DNA from: a virus
Length of the DNA: 24,880 bases
Virus record (IMG/VR): IMGVR_UViG_3300032284_003256
Location: 1-24,880 of that record
Reading direction: 5' to 3' (one strand)
The number at the start of each line of letters is the position of its first letter. Position 1 is the first letter of the stretch. Under the pieces are notes generated by a model that was given only the letters and a program-made list of their open reading frames with translations, did not search any database and was not told the DNA's origin. A program made the translations under genes and the position numbers. Positions 15,727-21,642 of the stretch are shown here, piece by piece.

Positions 15727-16485
15727 TTATCTATTCCCGCAAACTAAATTTTCCCACACATAATTTTTTTCAAAAACAGTCTGAGACTTTTGAAAATCAA
15801 AAGAACTTTGATGATGTGCCCCATAATGACCAATATGCTGTGACCTAGAATATCTAGGAATTACACAAAACAAATTATTATCAGGAACAACTCGCTGTGA
15901 CACAAAGGCGTCGTAGTGTAGATCTTCTCGATAAATTCCTTCACTTAAATATTTTTGCCAACGATCTTTCCAAGTTCCCCAAATCCAGCCTGCCCAAAAC
16001 GGCTGAATGTCAAAAACATTTTTTTCTTCAGGACTTGCAACAACAAGATTACCATTAGCATCCCAAATATTTGCATAATTCATGGGAGTATGATAATTTG
16101 CACACACAGCAAAAATAGAATCATCGTCCTTAAATCTATTTGACAGTTCAACAAAATAATCTGAAATATCCTCTGAAGGAATTAAATCATTCTCTGCCAA
16201 AACAACAAAATCATATTCCATTTTTTCAAACATCAACCTCATAGCAGTATCATGATTTTTACCATCAACGCCCAAAACTTCTTCGTTTAAAATAACGCCA
16301 ACTTCAGTTTTTGTTTTTTCTTTAAAAGAATCAATCAATTTAATAATTTCGTCATTTTCTGGATGAGGTTCTAATTTAAAATAAAAGTCAAACTCATCGA
16401 TATTTCTAGCATCTGCCCAATAATCTAAAGTTTGTTTAGTAAAATCAATTCTTCCACAAACTACAAAAACGACGGCCCTTTTCAT
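15727..16485 (-). CDS. GT-A glycosyltransferase (252 aa)
   Basis: It opens with VVFVVCGRIDFTKQTLDYW, the donor-binding start of a GT-A fold. FVVLAENDLIPSED at about 92-105 carries an E-N-D acidic motif in the place of DxD, and FWAGWIWGTWKDRWQKY at about 153-169 resembles the W-x-W-A-T-W-R-D-R-W acceptor motif of a group of bacterial GT2-like transferases. HYDAF and HIGHYGAHH near the C-terminus are rich in histidine. No membrane helix. It lies upstream of gmd with three bases between the genes and downstream of the small HTH gene. Donor unknown; its place before gmd gives no direct clue. Confidence 0.8.
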   Translation of the reverse strand: MKRAVVFVVCGRIDFTKQTLDYWADARNIDEFDFYFKLEPHPENDEIIKLIDSFKEKTKTEVGVILNEEVLGVDGKNHDTAMRLMFEKMEYDFVVLAENDLIPSEDISDYFVELSNRFKDDDSIFAVCANYHTPMNYANIWDANGNLVVASPEEKNVFDIQPFWAGWIWGTWKDRWQKYLSEGIYREDLHYDAFVSQRVVPDNNLFCVIPRYSRSQHIGHYGAHHQSSFDFQKSQTVFEKNYVWENLVCGNR

Positions 16486-16504
16486 GACATATTCTCTTTT
16501 AGCA

Positions 16505-16660
16505 CTAATTGACTCTTTTCTTTAAAAGGCCCATCTTCTCTAGGGCACGCTGTATAGTCATATGACTACATTTTGCTTCTCTAGCCATCTCAACAATATT
16601 CTTTTTCTCTACAACATATCGTTTATACAACCATTGTTTAGATTCATATAATTTGCTCAT
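16505..16660 (-). CDS. Small helix-turn-helix protein, 51 aa
   Basis: ATG at 16660, TAG at 16505. The 51 residues form one predicted HTH: LYKRYVVEKKNIVEMAREAK (11-30) followed by a recognition-helix-like CSHMTIQRALEKMG (31-44). This is the kind of DNA-binding domain often found attached to phage HNH homing endonucleases, but no nuclease domain is next to it. The ATG comes one base after the TAA of the GT92-like gene. It may be a free regulator of the cassette or a remnant of a mobile endonuclease. About 19 bases separate it from the next start. Confidence 0.7.
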   Translation of the reverse strand: MSKLYESKQWLYKRYVVEKKNIVEMAREAKCSHMTIQRALEKMGLLKKRVN

Positions 16661-16661
16661 T

Positions 16662-17513
16662 TTAATGAACAATCCTAGACAATAAATCTTTTTCCCCGCC
16701 GTATCTTTTTACAAGTTTTTCTTTAATTAAATCTGAATATTTAAATAAGTCTTTACATTCATGTGTACTTTTTCCATCTAAATTTAAATGATCTAGCATT
16801 GTTTCCCCATCATTAAATTCTTTTCCGGGTAGATCCAAATAACCTTTAGATCTTTTTTCAATAAATTCATTTCTAGATTTAGTCCAATAATGATGTAATT
16901 TTATTTTATCAAAACCGGGATCTTGATTATTAAAAGGGGAAAGACCCAATGGTGTAAATCTTTCATTTACTGTACTCATACCGTTTAGCATAACCGTATG
17001 AGGATTTCCGCCATAAGAAATAGTATGCTCCGGCATAAAAATAGTTTTAATGTGATGGGAGAGATCGCGTTCAGCCTTAGTGTAACTATTTATTACCAAA
17101 TCATTGGGCATATCAATATGCCCACTAGGACCAAACATCTCCCATTCAACACCTAATGCTCCGTACGGTTCATATTTTTTTAAGAAATCTACTAAATTTC
17201 CACCATCTTTAAGAAATAAAAATTCATCAATCGCATGGAAAAATGCCCACTTTGTCTTATTTTTTTGTTCGTCAATGCAATGATTCATTGTCCAAAATAA
17301 TATATTATCCTGACGAGTTAAATGTTCTGGAAAAGTCCTGACTTCAAGAATGCCTTCTTTAATATAAGAATCAAGTATTTCATAAAAACCATCAGTAGAA
17401 TTATCATTATAAAGAATGAAATGATCAACTCCCTGAATAAGATGAAATTCAATCCATTCAGGAATGTATTTAGTTTCATTCTTTACCCACATAATAGAAG
17501 TTAAATTATACAT
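16662..17513 (-). CDS. Glycosyltransferase family 92-like (DUF23 type)
   Basis: A 283-residue soluble transferase. SIMWVKNETKYIPEWIEFHL at 6-25 followed by GVDHFILYNDNSTDG (28-42) is the GT92/Glyco_tranf_2_4 signature (V-K-N-E-x-x-x-I-x-E-W-x-x-x-H-x-x-x-G-x-x-x-x-x-x-Y-D/N-N-x-S-x-D). WAFFHAIDEFLFL at about 88-100 gives the conserved I-D-E acidic motif. KLHHYWTKSRNEFIEK around residues 205-220 is the common C-terminal block with the YxxKS-like element. Relatives add galactose or other hexoses. It is the first transferase after the recombination genes, three bases beyond the ruvC-like stop, so the cassette shares the transcription unit with replication genes. Confidence 0.85.
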   Translation of the reverse strand: MYNLTSIMWVKNETKYIPEWIEFHLIQGVDHFILYNDNSTDGFYEILDSYIKEGILEVRTFPEHLTRQDNILFWTMNHCIDEQKNKTKWAFFHAIDEFLFLKDGGNLVDFLKKYEPYGALGVEWEMFGPSGHIDMPNDLVINSYTKAERDLSHHIKTIFMPEHTISYGGNPHTVMLNGMSTVNERFTPLGLSPFNNQDPGFDKIKLHHYWTKSRNEFIEKRSKGYLDLPGKEFNDGETMLDHLNLDGKSTHECKDLFKYSDLIKEKLVKRYGGEKDLLSRIVH

Positions 17514-17516
17514 GTA

Positions 17517-18083
17517 TTACCTTGTTAAATTATGTGCAGCATACCATGCGATACCGGCTGCATCAGCGACATTATCGCTACTAGTAATTATACCCTTATC
17601 ATGCATAAACTGTAAAGTTGCTTCCTTACGCAAAGACCTGATCTTATTACGATACCAATTCTCAGTCTTACCGGGAAATTCCTTCTTTACCGCTTCCTTT
17701 TGAGCCTTAGTATAATTTTTATTACCAATAAAAGACTGCCATGTTATTGGATGAACTTCAATTACTTCGATGTTGTCATCCAATAGTTGACCCATAATAA
17801 CCCCAAAAACGTAGGCCATTTTGATTCCGGTCGCGGCAGATCTGACAACGACCCCTGCTTCGATTGCAACAAAGTCCACATCAAGGATTCCTGCTTTACA
17901 AATCGCTGCTGTCTTTCTTTTAGCGTCAAGGATTCTTTCATAAACATTTGTCCCCTCAAAAAAAATTTCCCCATAAGACTTTACTTTTTTATCCTCAAAA
18001 ATACAAAAAGCAAGGCTATTGGTACTAGCATCAATACCTAAAACCTTGTGAGCCTTTGTTTTATGAAGTTTAGCCAGAGACAT
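17517..18083 (-). CDS. RuvC-like Holliday junction resolvase
   Basis: A 188-residue RNase H-fold nuclease (RuvC is about 173). GIDASTNSLAF at 16-26 supplies the first catalytic aspartate (D18), VAIEAGVVVRSA at 72-83 the glutamate (E75), and SSDNVADAAGIAWYA at 168-182 the final acidic pair (D170, D174). PITWQSFIGNKNYTKAQKE (112-130) lies in the K-x-x-V-x-G region of RuvC. It cuts four-way junctions during recombination or clears branches before packaging. It overlaps the zinc-finger gene by 14 bases. It is the last gene of the recombination block before the glycan cassette. Confidence 0.9.
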   Translation of the reverse strand: MSLAKLHKTKAHKVLGIDASTNSLAFCIFEDKKVKSYGEIFFEGTNVYERILDAKRKTAAICKAGILDVDFVAIEAGVVVRSAATGIKMAYVFGVIMGQLLDDNIEVIEVHPITWQSFIGNKNYTKAQKEAVKKEFPGKTENWYRNKIRSLRKEATLQFMHDKGIITSSDNVADAAGIAWYAAHNLTR

Positions 18084-18363
18084 TTCTTATCATATCCAAA
18101 ATAGAATTACGCTGCTTAGTCTCATCCTTAGCGACACATTCTTGACAAACATCTTTAATGTTGTACCGGCTTAAATTATTAGAACACCCACGACGTGAAC
18201 AAATTCTTTTCTTCCCACGCAGGCGCTCCTTATTCTCATAATACTTTTCTTTAATTTTTAAATTAGTTGCTGTTCTACAGCACTCATCAGAACAATACTT
18301 TTGATTATGAGTTTGTTTAATAAATGATTTACCGCAATCTTTATAAGCACAAGTCTCTGTCAT
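18070..18363 (-). CDS. Zinc-finger protein, 97 aa
   Basis: Eight or more cysteines in two clusters. The first has CAYKDCGKSF (C5, C10) and KYCSDECC (C24, C28, C29), matching the small CxxxxC-GKxF-x(n)-KYCSxxC zinc-finger type seen in phage proteins. The second has ICSRRGCSNNLS (about C55, C60) and VCQECVAK (about C73, C76). The linker is strongly basic, which suggests nucleic-acid binding. It shares ATGA with the cas4-like gene and overlaps the ruvC-like start, so it may assist these nucleases. No enzymatic motif seen. Confidence 0.8.
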   Translation of the reverse strand: MTETCAYKDCGKSFIKQTHNQKYCSDECCRTATNLKIKEKYYENKERLRGKKRICSRRGCSNNLSRYNIKDVCQECVAKDETKQRNSILDMIRNVSG

Positions 18364-19139
18364 TTCGGTGGCACATACTCTTCAATAATATTTTCGCCCT
18401 CTGGCAACTCTTTCCAGCAAGCATCAAAAACAGGACAACCCTTACATGCAGGCTTACTTTTAGTAAACGCACGATTAGGCAACTGTCCATCATCATAACT
18501 AGCACGAACTTTTCTCAGCCAAGTAAACAGATCCTCAATAATCTTAATATACTTTTCTGAAACCTTAATCGGGATTAAAGCAAGTTCCTGATCATTCTTA
18601 TTCTCATAAATAAAAACACCCTGAGCAGTCTTAAGAATCTTCATATAAATTAACAACTGAAGCAAATGATTGGCAGAAGGTTTCATGCTAGACTTCCTAA
18701 TATCATAAACTTCCTGCTTAGCAGTCTTTATTTCTGCAATGACTTCGTTGCCTTCCCATTCCAAAACAGCATCGACAAACCCGCGAATGGGTGGATCATC
18801 ATAAGTAACTTCAACCTCAACACTTTTTAACTTACCTGTACCTTCCAAAACTTTTTGAATTCTATCATGAGCAGCAGTACCATTCTGCATATTAGCAAGA
18901 CCCTGAGCATCCGCCGTTTCCTTAAACTCAGCACCAGTAAAAGCAATATACCAATACCTAGCACAATTACCATGACCATAACCAATACTACTAGGACTAA
19001 AAGTAGTCTTCTTAGTTATCCCACCAGAACGACGCTGCTTCAAATACGCATCTTCAATTTCCTTACCAAAGGCGACGTGATCAAAATCACCATCCAAAGG
19101 CTTCTGAAACTTCAACGTACCAATAATACTTCTAGCCAT
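18360..19139 (-). CDS. Cas4-like PD-(D/E)XK exonuclease with Fe-S cysteines
   Basis: A 259-residue RecB/Cas4-type nuclease. C59 (GHGNCARYWY) and the trio C232, C235, C241 (KPACKGCPVFDACW) are spaced as iron-sulfur ligands. AAHDRI (H91), IRGFVDAV (D123) and VIAEIKTA (E136-x-K138) are the catalytic motifs, and NHLLQLLIYM at about 157-166 is the QxxxY-like motif IV. Such proteins chew DNA ends for recombination in many phages and are not tied to CRISPR here: there is no array and no Cas1/Cas2. The start overlaps the preceding stop as TAATG. It works most plausibly with the RecA, RuvC-like and endonuclease-like genes around it. Confidence 0.93.
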   Translation of the reverse strand: MARSIIGTLKFQKPLDGDFDHVAFGKEIEDAYLKQRRSGGITKKTTFSPSSIGYGHGNCARYWYIAFTGAEFKETADAQGLANMQNGTAAHDRIQKVLEGTGKLKSVEVEVTYDDPPIRGFVDAVLEWEGNEVIAEIKTAKQEVYDIRKSSMKPSANHLLQLLIYMKILKTAQGVFIYENKNDQELALIPIKVSEKYIKIIEDLFTWLRKVRASYDDGQLPNRAFTKSKPACKGCPVFDACWKELPEGENIIEEYVPPK

Positions 19140-19456
19140 TAATAATTACCTCGTAACGAATATTTAAGTGCTGCTACCAGTTTATCAATGGCATCTGCTG
19201 CTGTGTAATAGGTATTCTTCTTCTGAGATGCTACCGGACCTTTTTCAAAAGACGTATAGTATCTCGCAAGCATTGCAAACTTAGCACTCATAGCCTGCAA
19301 CCTAATAATCAGTTCCGGTGCCTTAGCAGGAGGAACATCAGGCTTTGATATCAATTTTATCACAAGTGACAATGCTTCGTCCAGATCAGAATCTTGCATA
19401 ATTGCAGACATATCATTAAAAACAGTAAGTTCACTTACCTGCTCAATCACCACCAT
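19139..19456 (-). CDS. Hypothetical helical protein, 105 aa
   Basis: All-helical, acidic at the start (SDLDEALSLVIKLI at about 23-36), with KPDVPPAKAPELIIRLQAMSAKF (split around 38-60) and a C-terminal KKNTYYTAADAIDKLVAALKY (about 79-99). I recall similar small genes beside recombination nucleases in phages, but no function is known to me. GGAG lies seven bases before the ATG at 19456, and the start overlaps the end of the endonuclease-like gene by 14 bases. No metal-binding, membrane or nucleotide motif. Its fixed place between two nuclease genes hints at a structural or adaptor role. Confidence 0.8.
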   Translation of the reverse strand: MVVIEQVSELTVFNDMSAIMQDSDLDEALSLVIKLISKPDVPPAKAPELIIRLQAMSAKFAMLARYYTSFEKGPVASQKKNTYYTAADAIDKLVAALKYSLRGNY

Positions 19457-19781
19457 GATGCCACTCCCAACTCTCTACAAGATCTTCCAGCAAAGCCCAC
19501 TCAATAACAGCAAGCCTTGTCTTCTCACTACCATCACCCAAAATAACTTTAAGGACAGGAAAACAATCCCTACTTACTTTAAACGTATCTGTACAGATCT
19601 TAGCCCATGAAGACTTATTAATTGAGAAAGACTTAGAATATTCTTTATAATCTACAACAAAGTTCTTCCAACGAGCATCACCCTTCTGGTACTGACCACG
19701 CCCAGAATTCTTTTGAGCCTTAGCACCATCACGCTTTATTTCACCGCGCTCAGTCAAGTTCCACCACCGAAACATGACCAT
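19443..19781 (-). CDS. PD-(D/E)XK endonuclease-like protein, 112 aa
   Basis: The pattern KAQKNSGRGQYQKGDARW (about 21-38), then NFVVDYKEYSKSFSI (about 40-54), gives G-D-x(n)-V-D-x-K, the arrangement of small PD-(D/E)XK nucleases related to archaeal-type Holliday junction resolvases. The later WAKICTDTFKVSRDCFPVLKVI (split around 59-80) fits the following helix and strand. It therefore probably cuts branched or damaged DNA. The open frame starts at ATG 19781 without a clear ribosome site, overlapping the previous gene by 32 bases. An in-frame TTG at 19757 after GGTGG is an alternative that removes eight residues before the conserved core. Nuclease call is from motif only. Confidence 0.7.
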   Translation of the reverse strand: MVMFRWWNLTERGEIKRDGAKAQKNSGRGQYQKGDARWKNFVVDYKEYSKSFSINKSSWAKICTDTFKVSRDCFPVLKVILGDGSEKTRLAVIEWALLEDLVESWEWHHGGD

Positions 19782-19944
19782 CAGGACATATCCATTTCAT
19801 TTCGCGTGTAGAAGGATTAAAATATGAAGTTTCTGCATCTAAAGGACACTTTTGACATCCATACAAGCCCATCATTTCTTCCCAGCCAGTCCAATCATGC
19901 TTCTCACGATCAGGCTTACCCAAAAATTCATTAAGACTTGGCAT
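19750..19944 (-). CDS. Small zinc-ribbon-like protein, 64 aa
   Basis: Starts at ATG 19944 with AAGGAG eight bases upstream; an in-frame GTG nine bases earlier would touch the ribosome site. The opening MPSLNEFLGKPDREKHDW is followed by CQKCPLDAE (C-x2-C) and WICPDGHVS (C-x3-H), a likely single zinc site. The first 14 bases overlap the end of recA. No further motif. It is the first of a run of small genes following recA and may bind nucleic acid or a partner in the recombination set. Function unknown. Confidence 0.75.
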   Translation of the reverse strand: MPSLNEFLGKPDREKHDWTGWEEMMGLYGCQKCPLDAETSYFNPSTREMKWICPDGHVSVVELD

Positions 19945-20935
19945 AAATATCACTCCTTAACTTATCAACAACATCAGGATTACTTCTCAAATAATCCACA
20001 GTCTTAGCCCTACCTTGGAAACGCTCTTCCCCCACCGTATACCAAGCACCGCCCTTCTGAACAATACCCATCATTTCGGCTACGTCCAAGGTTTCACCAA
20101 CTCCATCAACGCCAACTGTGTCTCCTTGGTAGTAAAAGTCATACTGACCGCTGAGATTGGGTGGACCAAGTTTGTTGTAGTCGATAATCCAGTTGACAGG
20201 TCTTCCAACCTTCTGCTCAATAATCTTGTCACCAACGCGAATTCCAGTTTTGATAGCATTCGCTTCGGCTTCGGATGACCATAACTTAACGACAGTACTG
20301 GAAAAGAATTTGACTGCCATTCCCCCGGTTGGGATGTGTGATGCGTGCATAGACCCAAATTGATTTCTCTGTTGAGAGATAAGAACGAGTAACGTATCCT
20401 TATTGGCATAATTAAGCATCTTGACGGCATGTGTCATATCCTTTGCTTCAGCACCAATCTGCTTGGTGTCTTGGAGATTCTTTAACTCTTCTCCATCTTT
20501 CTCAAAATAGATCGCTGGAAGCAATGCTGAGATAGAATCAACAACAATGATATCCACTCCAGCCTGCATAAGTTGAACACCAACATCGACCATATCATTA
20601 ATAGTTTTTGCTGGAGAATAAATTAACTTATCAGAATCTACACCCAGACGACTAGCCCATTCTGCTGAATACGAAGACTCAGCATCAATCCACGCACAAA
20701 TCTTTCCATCCTTTTGTGCTTCAGCAATCATTTGCAAGCAAAAGGACGACTTACCAGCAGACTTATTACCCCATACCAAAACCTGTCTGCCATAACCCAG
20801 ACCGCCCTTAAGCGCGAGGTTTAGCCCGATGCTGGGAGTTACCTGCTTTTGTACGTCGATTTCTGTTGCTAGTTGTACTCTTTGTCTTGTCTTTGGATCT
20901 AGTTTGGCTAGAATTTCCTCTGCTACCGGGGTCAT
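19931..20935 (-). CDS. recA: RecA-family recombinase
   Basis: A 334-residue strand-exchange ATPase. GNKSAGKS at 56-63 is Walker A, CAWIDAESSYS at 80-90 holds the catalytic glutamate (E86), and DIIVVDSISALLP at 128-140 is Walker B. The L1 region and LISQQRNQFG (about 185-194) match RecA strand 4, with the Gln that senses ATP. It pairs homologous DNA during phage recombination or repair. Its N-terminal oligomerisation helix is short and the acidic C-terminal tail of bacterial RecA is missing. A stop codon lies five codons upstream of ATG 20935, fixing the start; AAGAG is five bases before it. Its first 128 bases are overlapped by the preceding gene's frame. Confidence 0.95.
   Translation of the reverse strand: MTPVAEEILAKLDPKTRQRVQLATEIDVQKQVTPSIGLNLALKGGLGYGRQVLVWGNKSAGKSSFCLQMIAEAQKDGKICAWIDAESSYSAEWASRLGVDSDKLIYSPAKTINDMVDVGVQLMQAGVDIIVVDSISALLPAIYFEKDGEELKNLQDTKQIGAEAKDMTHAVKMLNYANKDTLLVLISQQRNQFGSMHASHIPTGGMAVKFFSSTVVKLWSSEAEANAIKTGIRVGDKIIEQKVGRPVNWIIDYNKLGPPNLSGQYDFYYQGDTVGVDGVGETLDVAEMMGIVQKGGAWYTVGEERFQGRAKTVDYLRSNPDVVDKLRSDIYAKS
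19953..19958 (-). promoter_or_regulatory. Ribosome binding site after recA
   Basis: AAGGAG on the minus strand inside the last recA codons, eight bases upstream of ATG 19944. It fixes that ATG in place of the GTG at 19953. Confidence 0.6.
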
Positions 20936-21092
20936 ATAAACTCTTTTCTAATTCTGCGGCTAAGTCTTTCATCCATTTAAGGCGACCTGTATTCAAGCGA
21001 TCTATGACCGCTAATATTGTGTTTACATCTTCAGTTTTAATAACTAAAAGGTATTCACTTTCAATTCCTTCTAGTATGTAGGAATCTAGCAT
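20808..21092 (-). CDS. Hypothetical protein with tail overlapping recA
   Basis: The first 52 residues (20936-21092) fill the only space between mazG-like and recA and look like a folded helical piece (ESEYLLVIKTEDVNTILAVI, then DRLNTGRLKWMKDLAAELEK). The remaining 42 residues are read in another frame of the recA start and are low in complexity and rich in Ser, Thr, Arg and Lys, as expected from overprinting. The ATG at 21092 has only a weak GGAA before it. The gene may be real with a long accidental tail. Function unknown. Confidence 0.6.
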   Translation of the reverse strand: MLDSYILEGIESEYLLVIKTEDVNTILAVIDRLNTGRLKWMKDLAAELEKSLYDPGSRGNSSQTRSKDKTKSTTSNRNRRTKAGNSQHRAKPRA

Positions 21093-21100
21093 TTGATTCC

Positions 21101-21124
21101 ATTATACAGGAATATCGAATTCCT
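21101..21124 (-). promoter_or_regulatory. Candidate -10 box with adjacent inverted repeat
   Basis: A perfect TATAAT (21101-21106, minus strand) sits nine bases before ATG 21092. Just upstream is an inverted repeat AGGAAT/ATTCCT with a five-base loop (21108-21124). It could be a promoter with an operator for the recA end of the operon. No -35 box is seen at 16-18 bases, and so short a leader would be unusual, so this is tentative. Confidence 0.28.
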
Positions 21125-21449
21125 AGATCAGATTTCCATGCTTTTTCGGACGAGTTTTATTCTTATCAATCTTCTTACGAACAACTTTGTCAAACGACGA
21201 ATTCGGATCGACCCACCTTGAACGCTTAGCACCCTCAACAAAATCAAGCAGACGAATAAGAATATCAGCCAATTCTTCCTCAACCTCAGCCTGTCCCTTT
21301 TGCTTTCTTAAAGCCTCAAGAGTCTCACTAACCTCAGAATGAATCAAAGCCAACTTAGCAAGCATAAAATTAATATCAGGATCAGTTACCCAAAAGCCTT
21401 TTTCACAAGCATTATCATGAATCTCAAATGCTAAATTATCAAGATGCAT
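21123..21449 (-). CDS. MazG-like nucleotide pyrophosphohydrolase
   Basis: A 108-residue all-alpha NTP-PPase. LIHSEVSETLEAL (35-47) holds E39-x2-E42 and VEEELADILIRLLDF (56-70) holds E59-x2-D62, the four-residue magnesium site of the MazG superfamily. The C-terminus is basic (RKKIDKNKTRPKKHG). These enzymes hydrolyse nucleoside triphosphates to monophosphates. In phages they are proposed to clean the dNTP pool or alter alarmone levels. It shares an 11-base overlap with the preceding small gene. It is a single-domain, short form, about the size of phage and MazG-like house-cleaning enzymes. Confidence 0.9.
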   Translation of the reverse strand: MHLDNLAFEIHDNACEKGFWVTDPDINFMLAKLALIHSEVSETLEALRKQKGQAEVEEELADILIRLLDFVEGAKRSRWVDPNSSFDKVVRKKIDKNKTRPKKHGNLI

Positions 21450-21642
21450 TATCTTCCCTCTTAATTAAACTAAAAATTACATAATCATCACGTTCTTGCG
21501 ATACAGAAATTTCAAGATCTGTGTAATCCGCAAGAAGATCTTCTACTGGAATTTCAATTTCATTAGTATTCTTAAGAATAGCAGCCAAGAGCCTTTCTGG
21601 AGCAATTGGTACATTAACCTCTTCACTTGTTTGTTCTGTCAT
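21439..21642 (-). CDS. Hypothetical acidic protein, 67 aa
   Basis: A small acidic protein (MTEQTSEEVNVPIAPERLL, then NEIEIPVEDLLADYTDLEI, then a C-terminal strand YVIFSLIKRED). Predicted as one helix followed by beta strands. The start overlaps the dnaE stop as ATGA, so it is probably translated by coupling. No known motif. Its constant nearness to the polymerase could mean a replication-related partner, but nothing in the sequence shows it. Confidence 0.8.
   Translation of the reverse strand: MTEQTSEEVNVPIAPERLLAAILKNTNEIEIPVEDLLADYTDLEISVSQERDDYVIFSLIKREDNAS

Noticed and set aside
18360-19139. Cas4 as a sign of a CRISPR system
   Set aside because: No repeat-spacer array and no Cas1, Cas2 or effector genes; Cas4-like exonucleases are frequent in phage recombination modules.
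20080-20430. Second minus-strand frame of 116 codons inside recA
   Set aside because: It is a shadow of recA; its translation is low in complexity and lacks known motifs.
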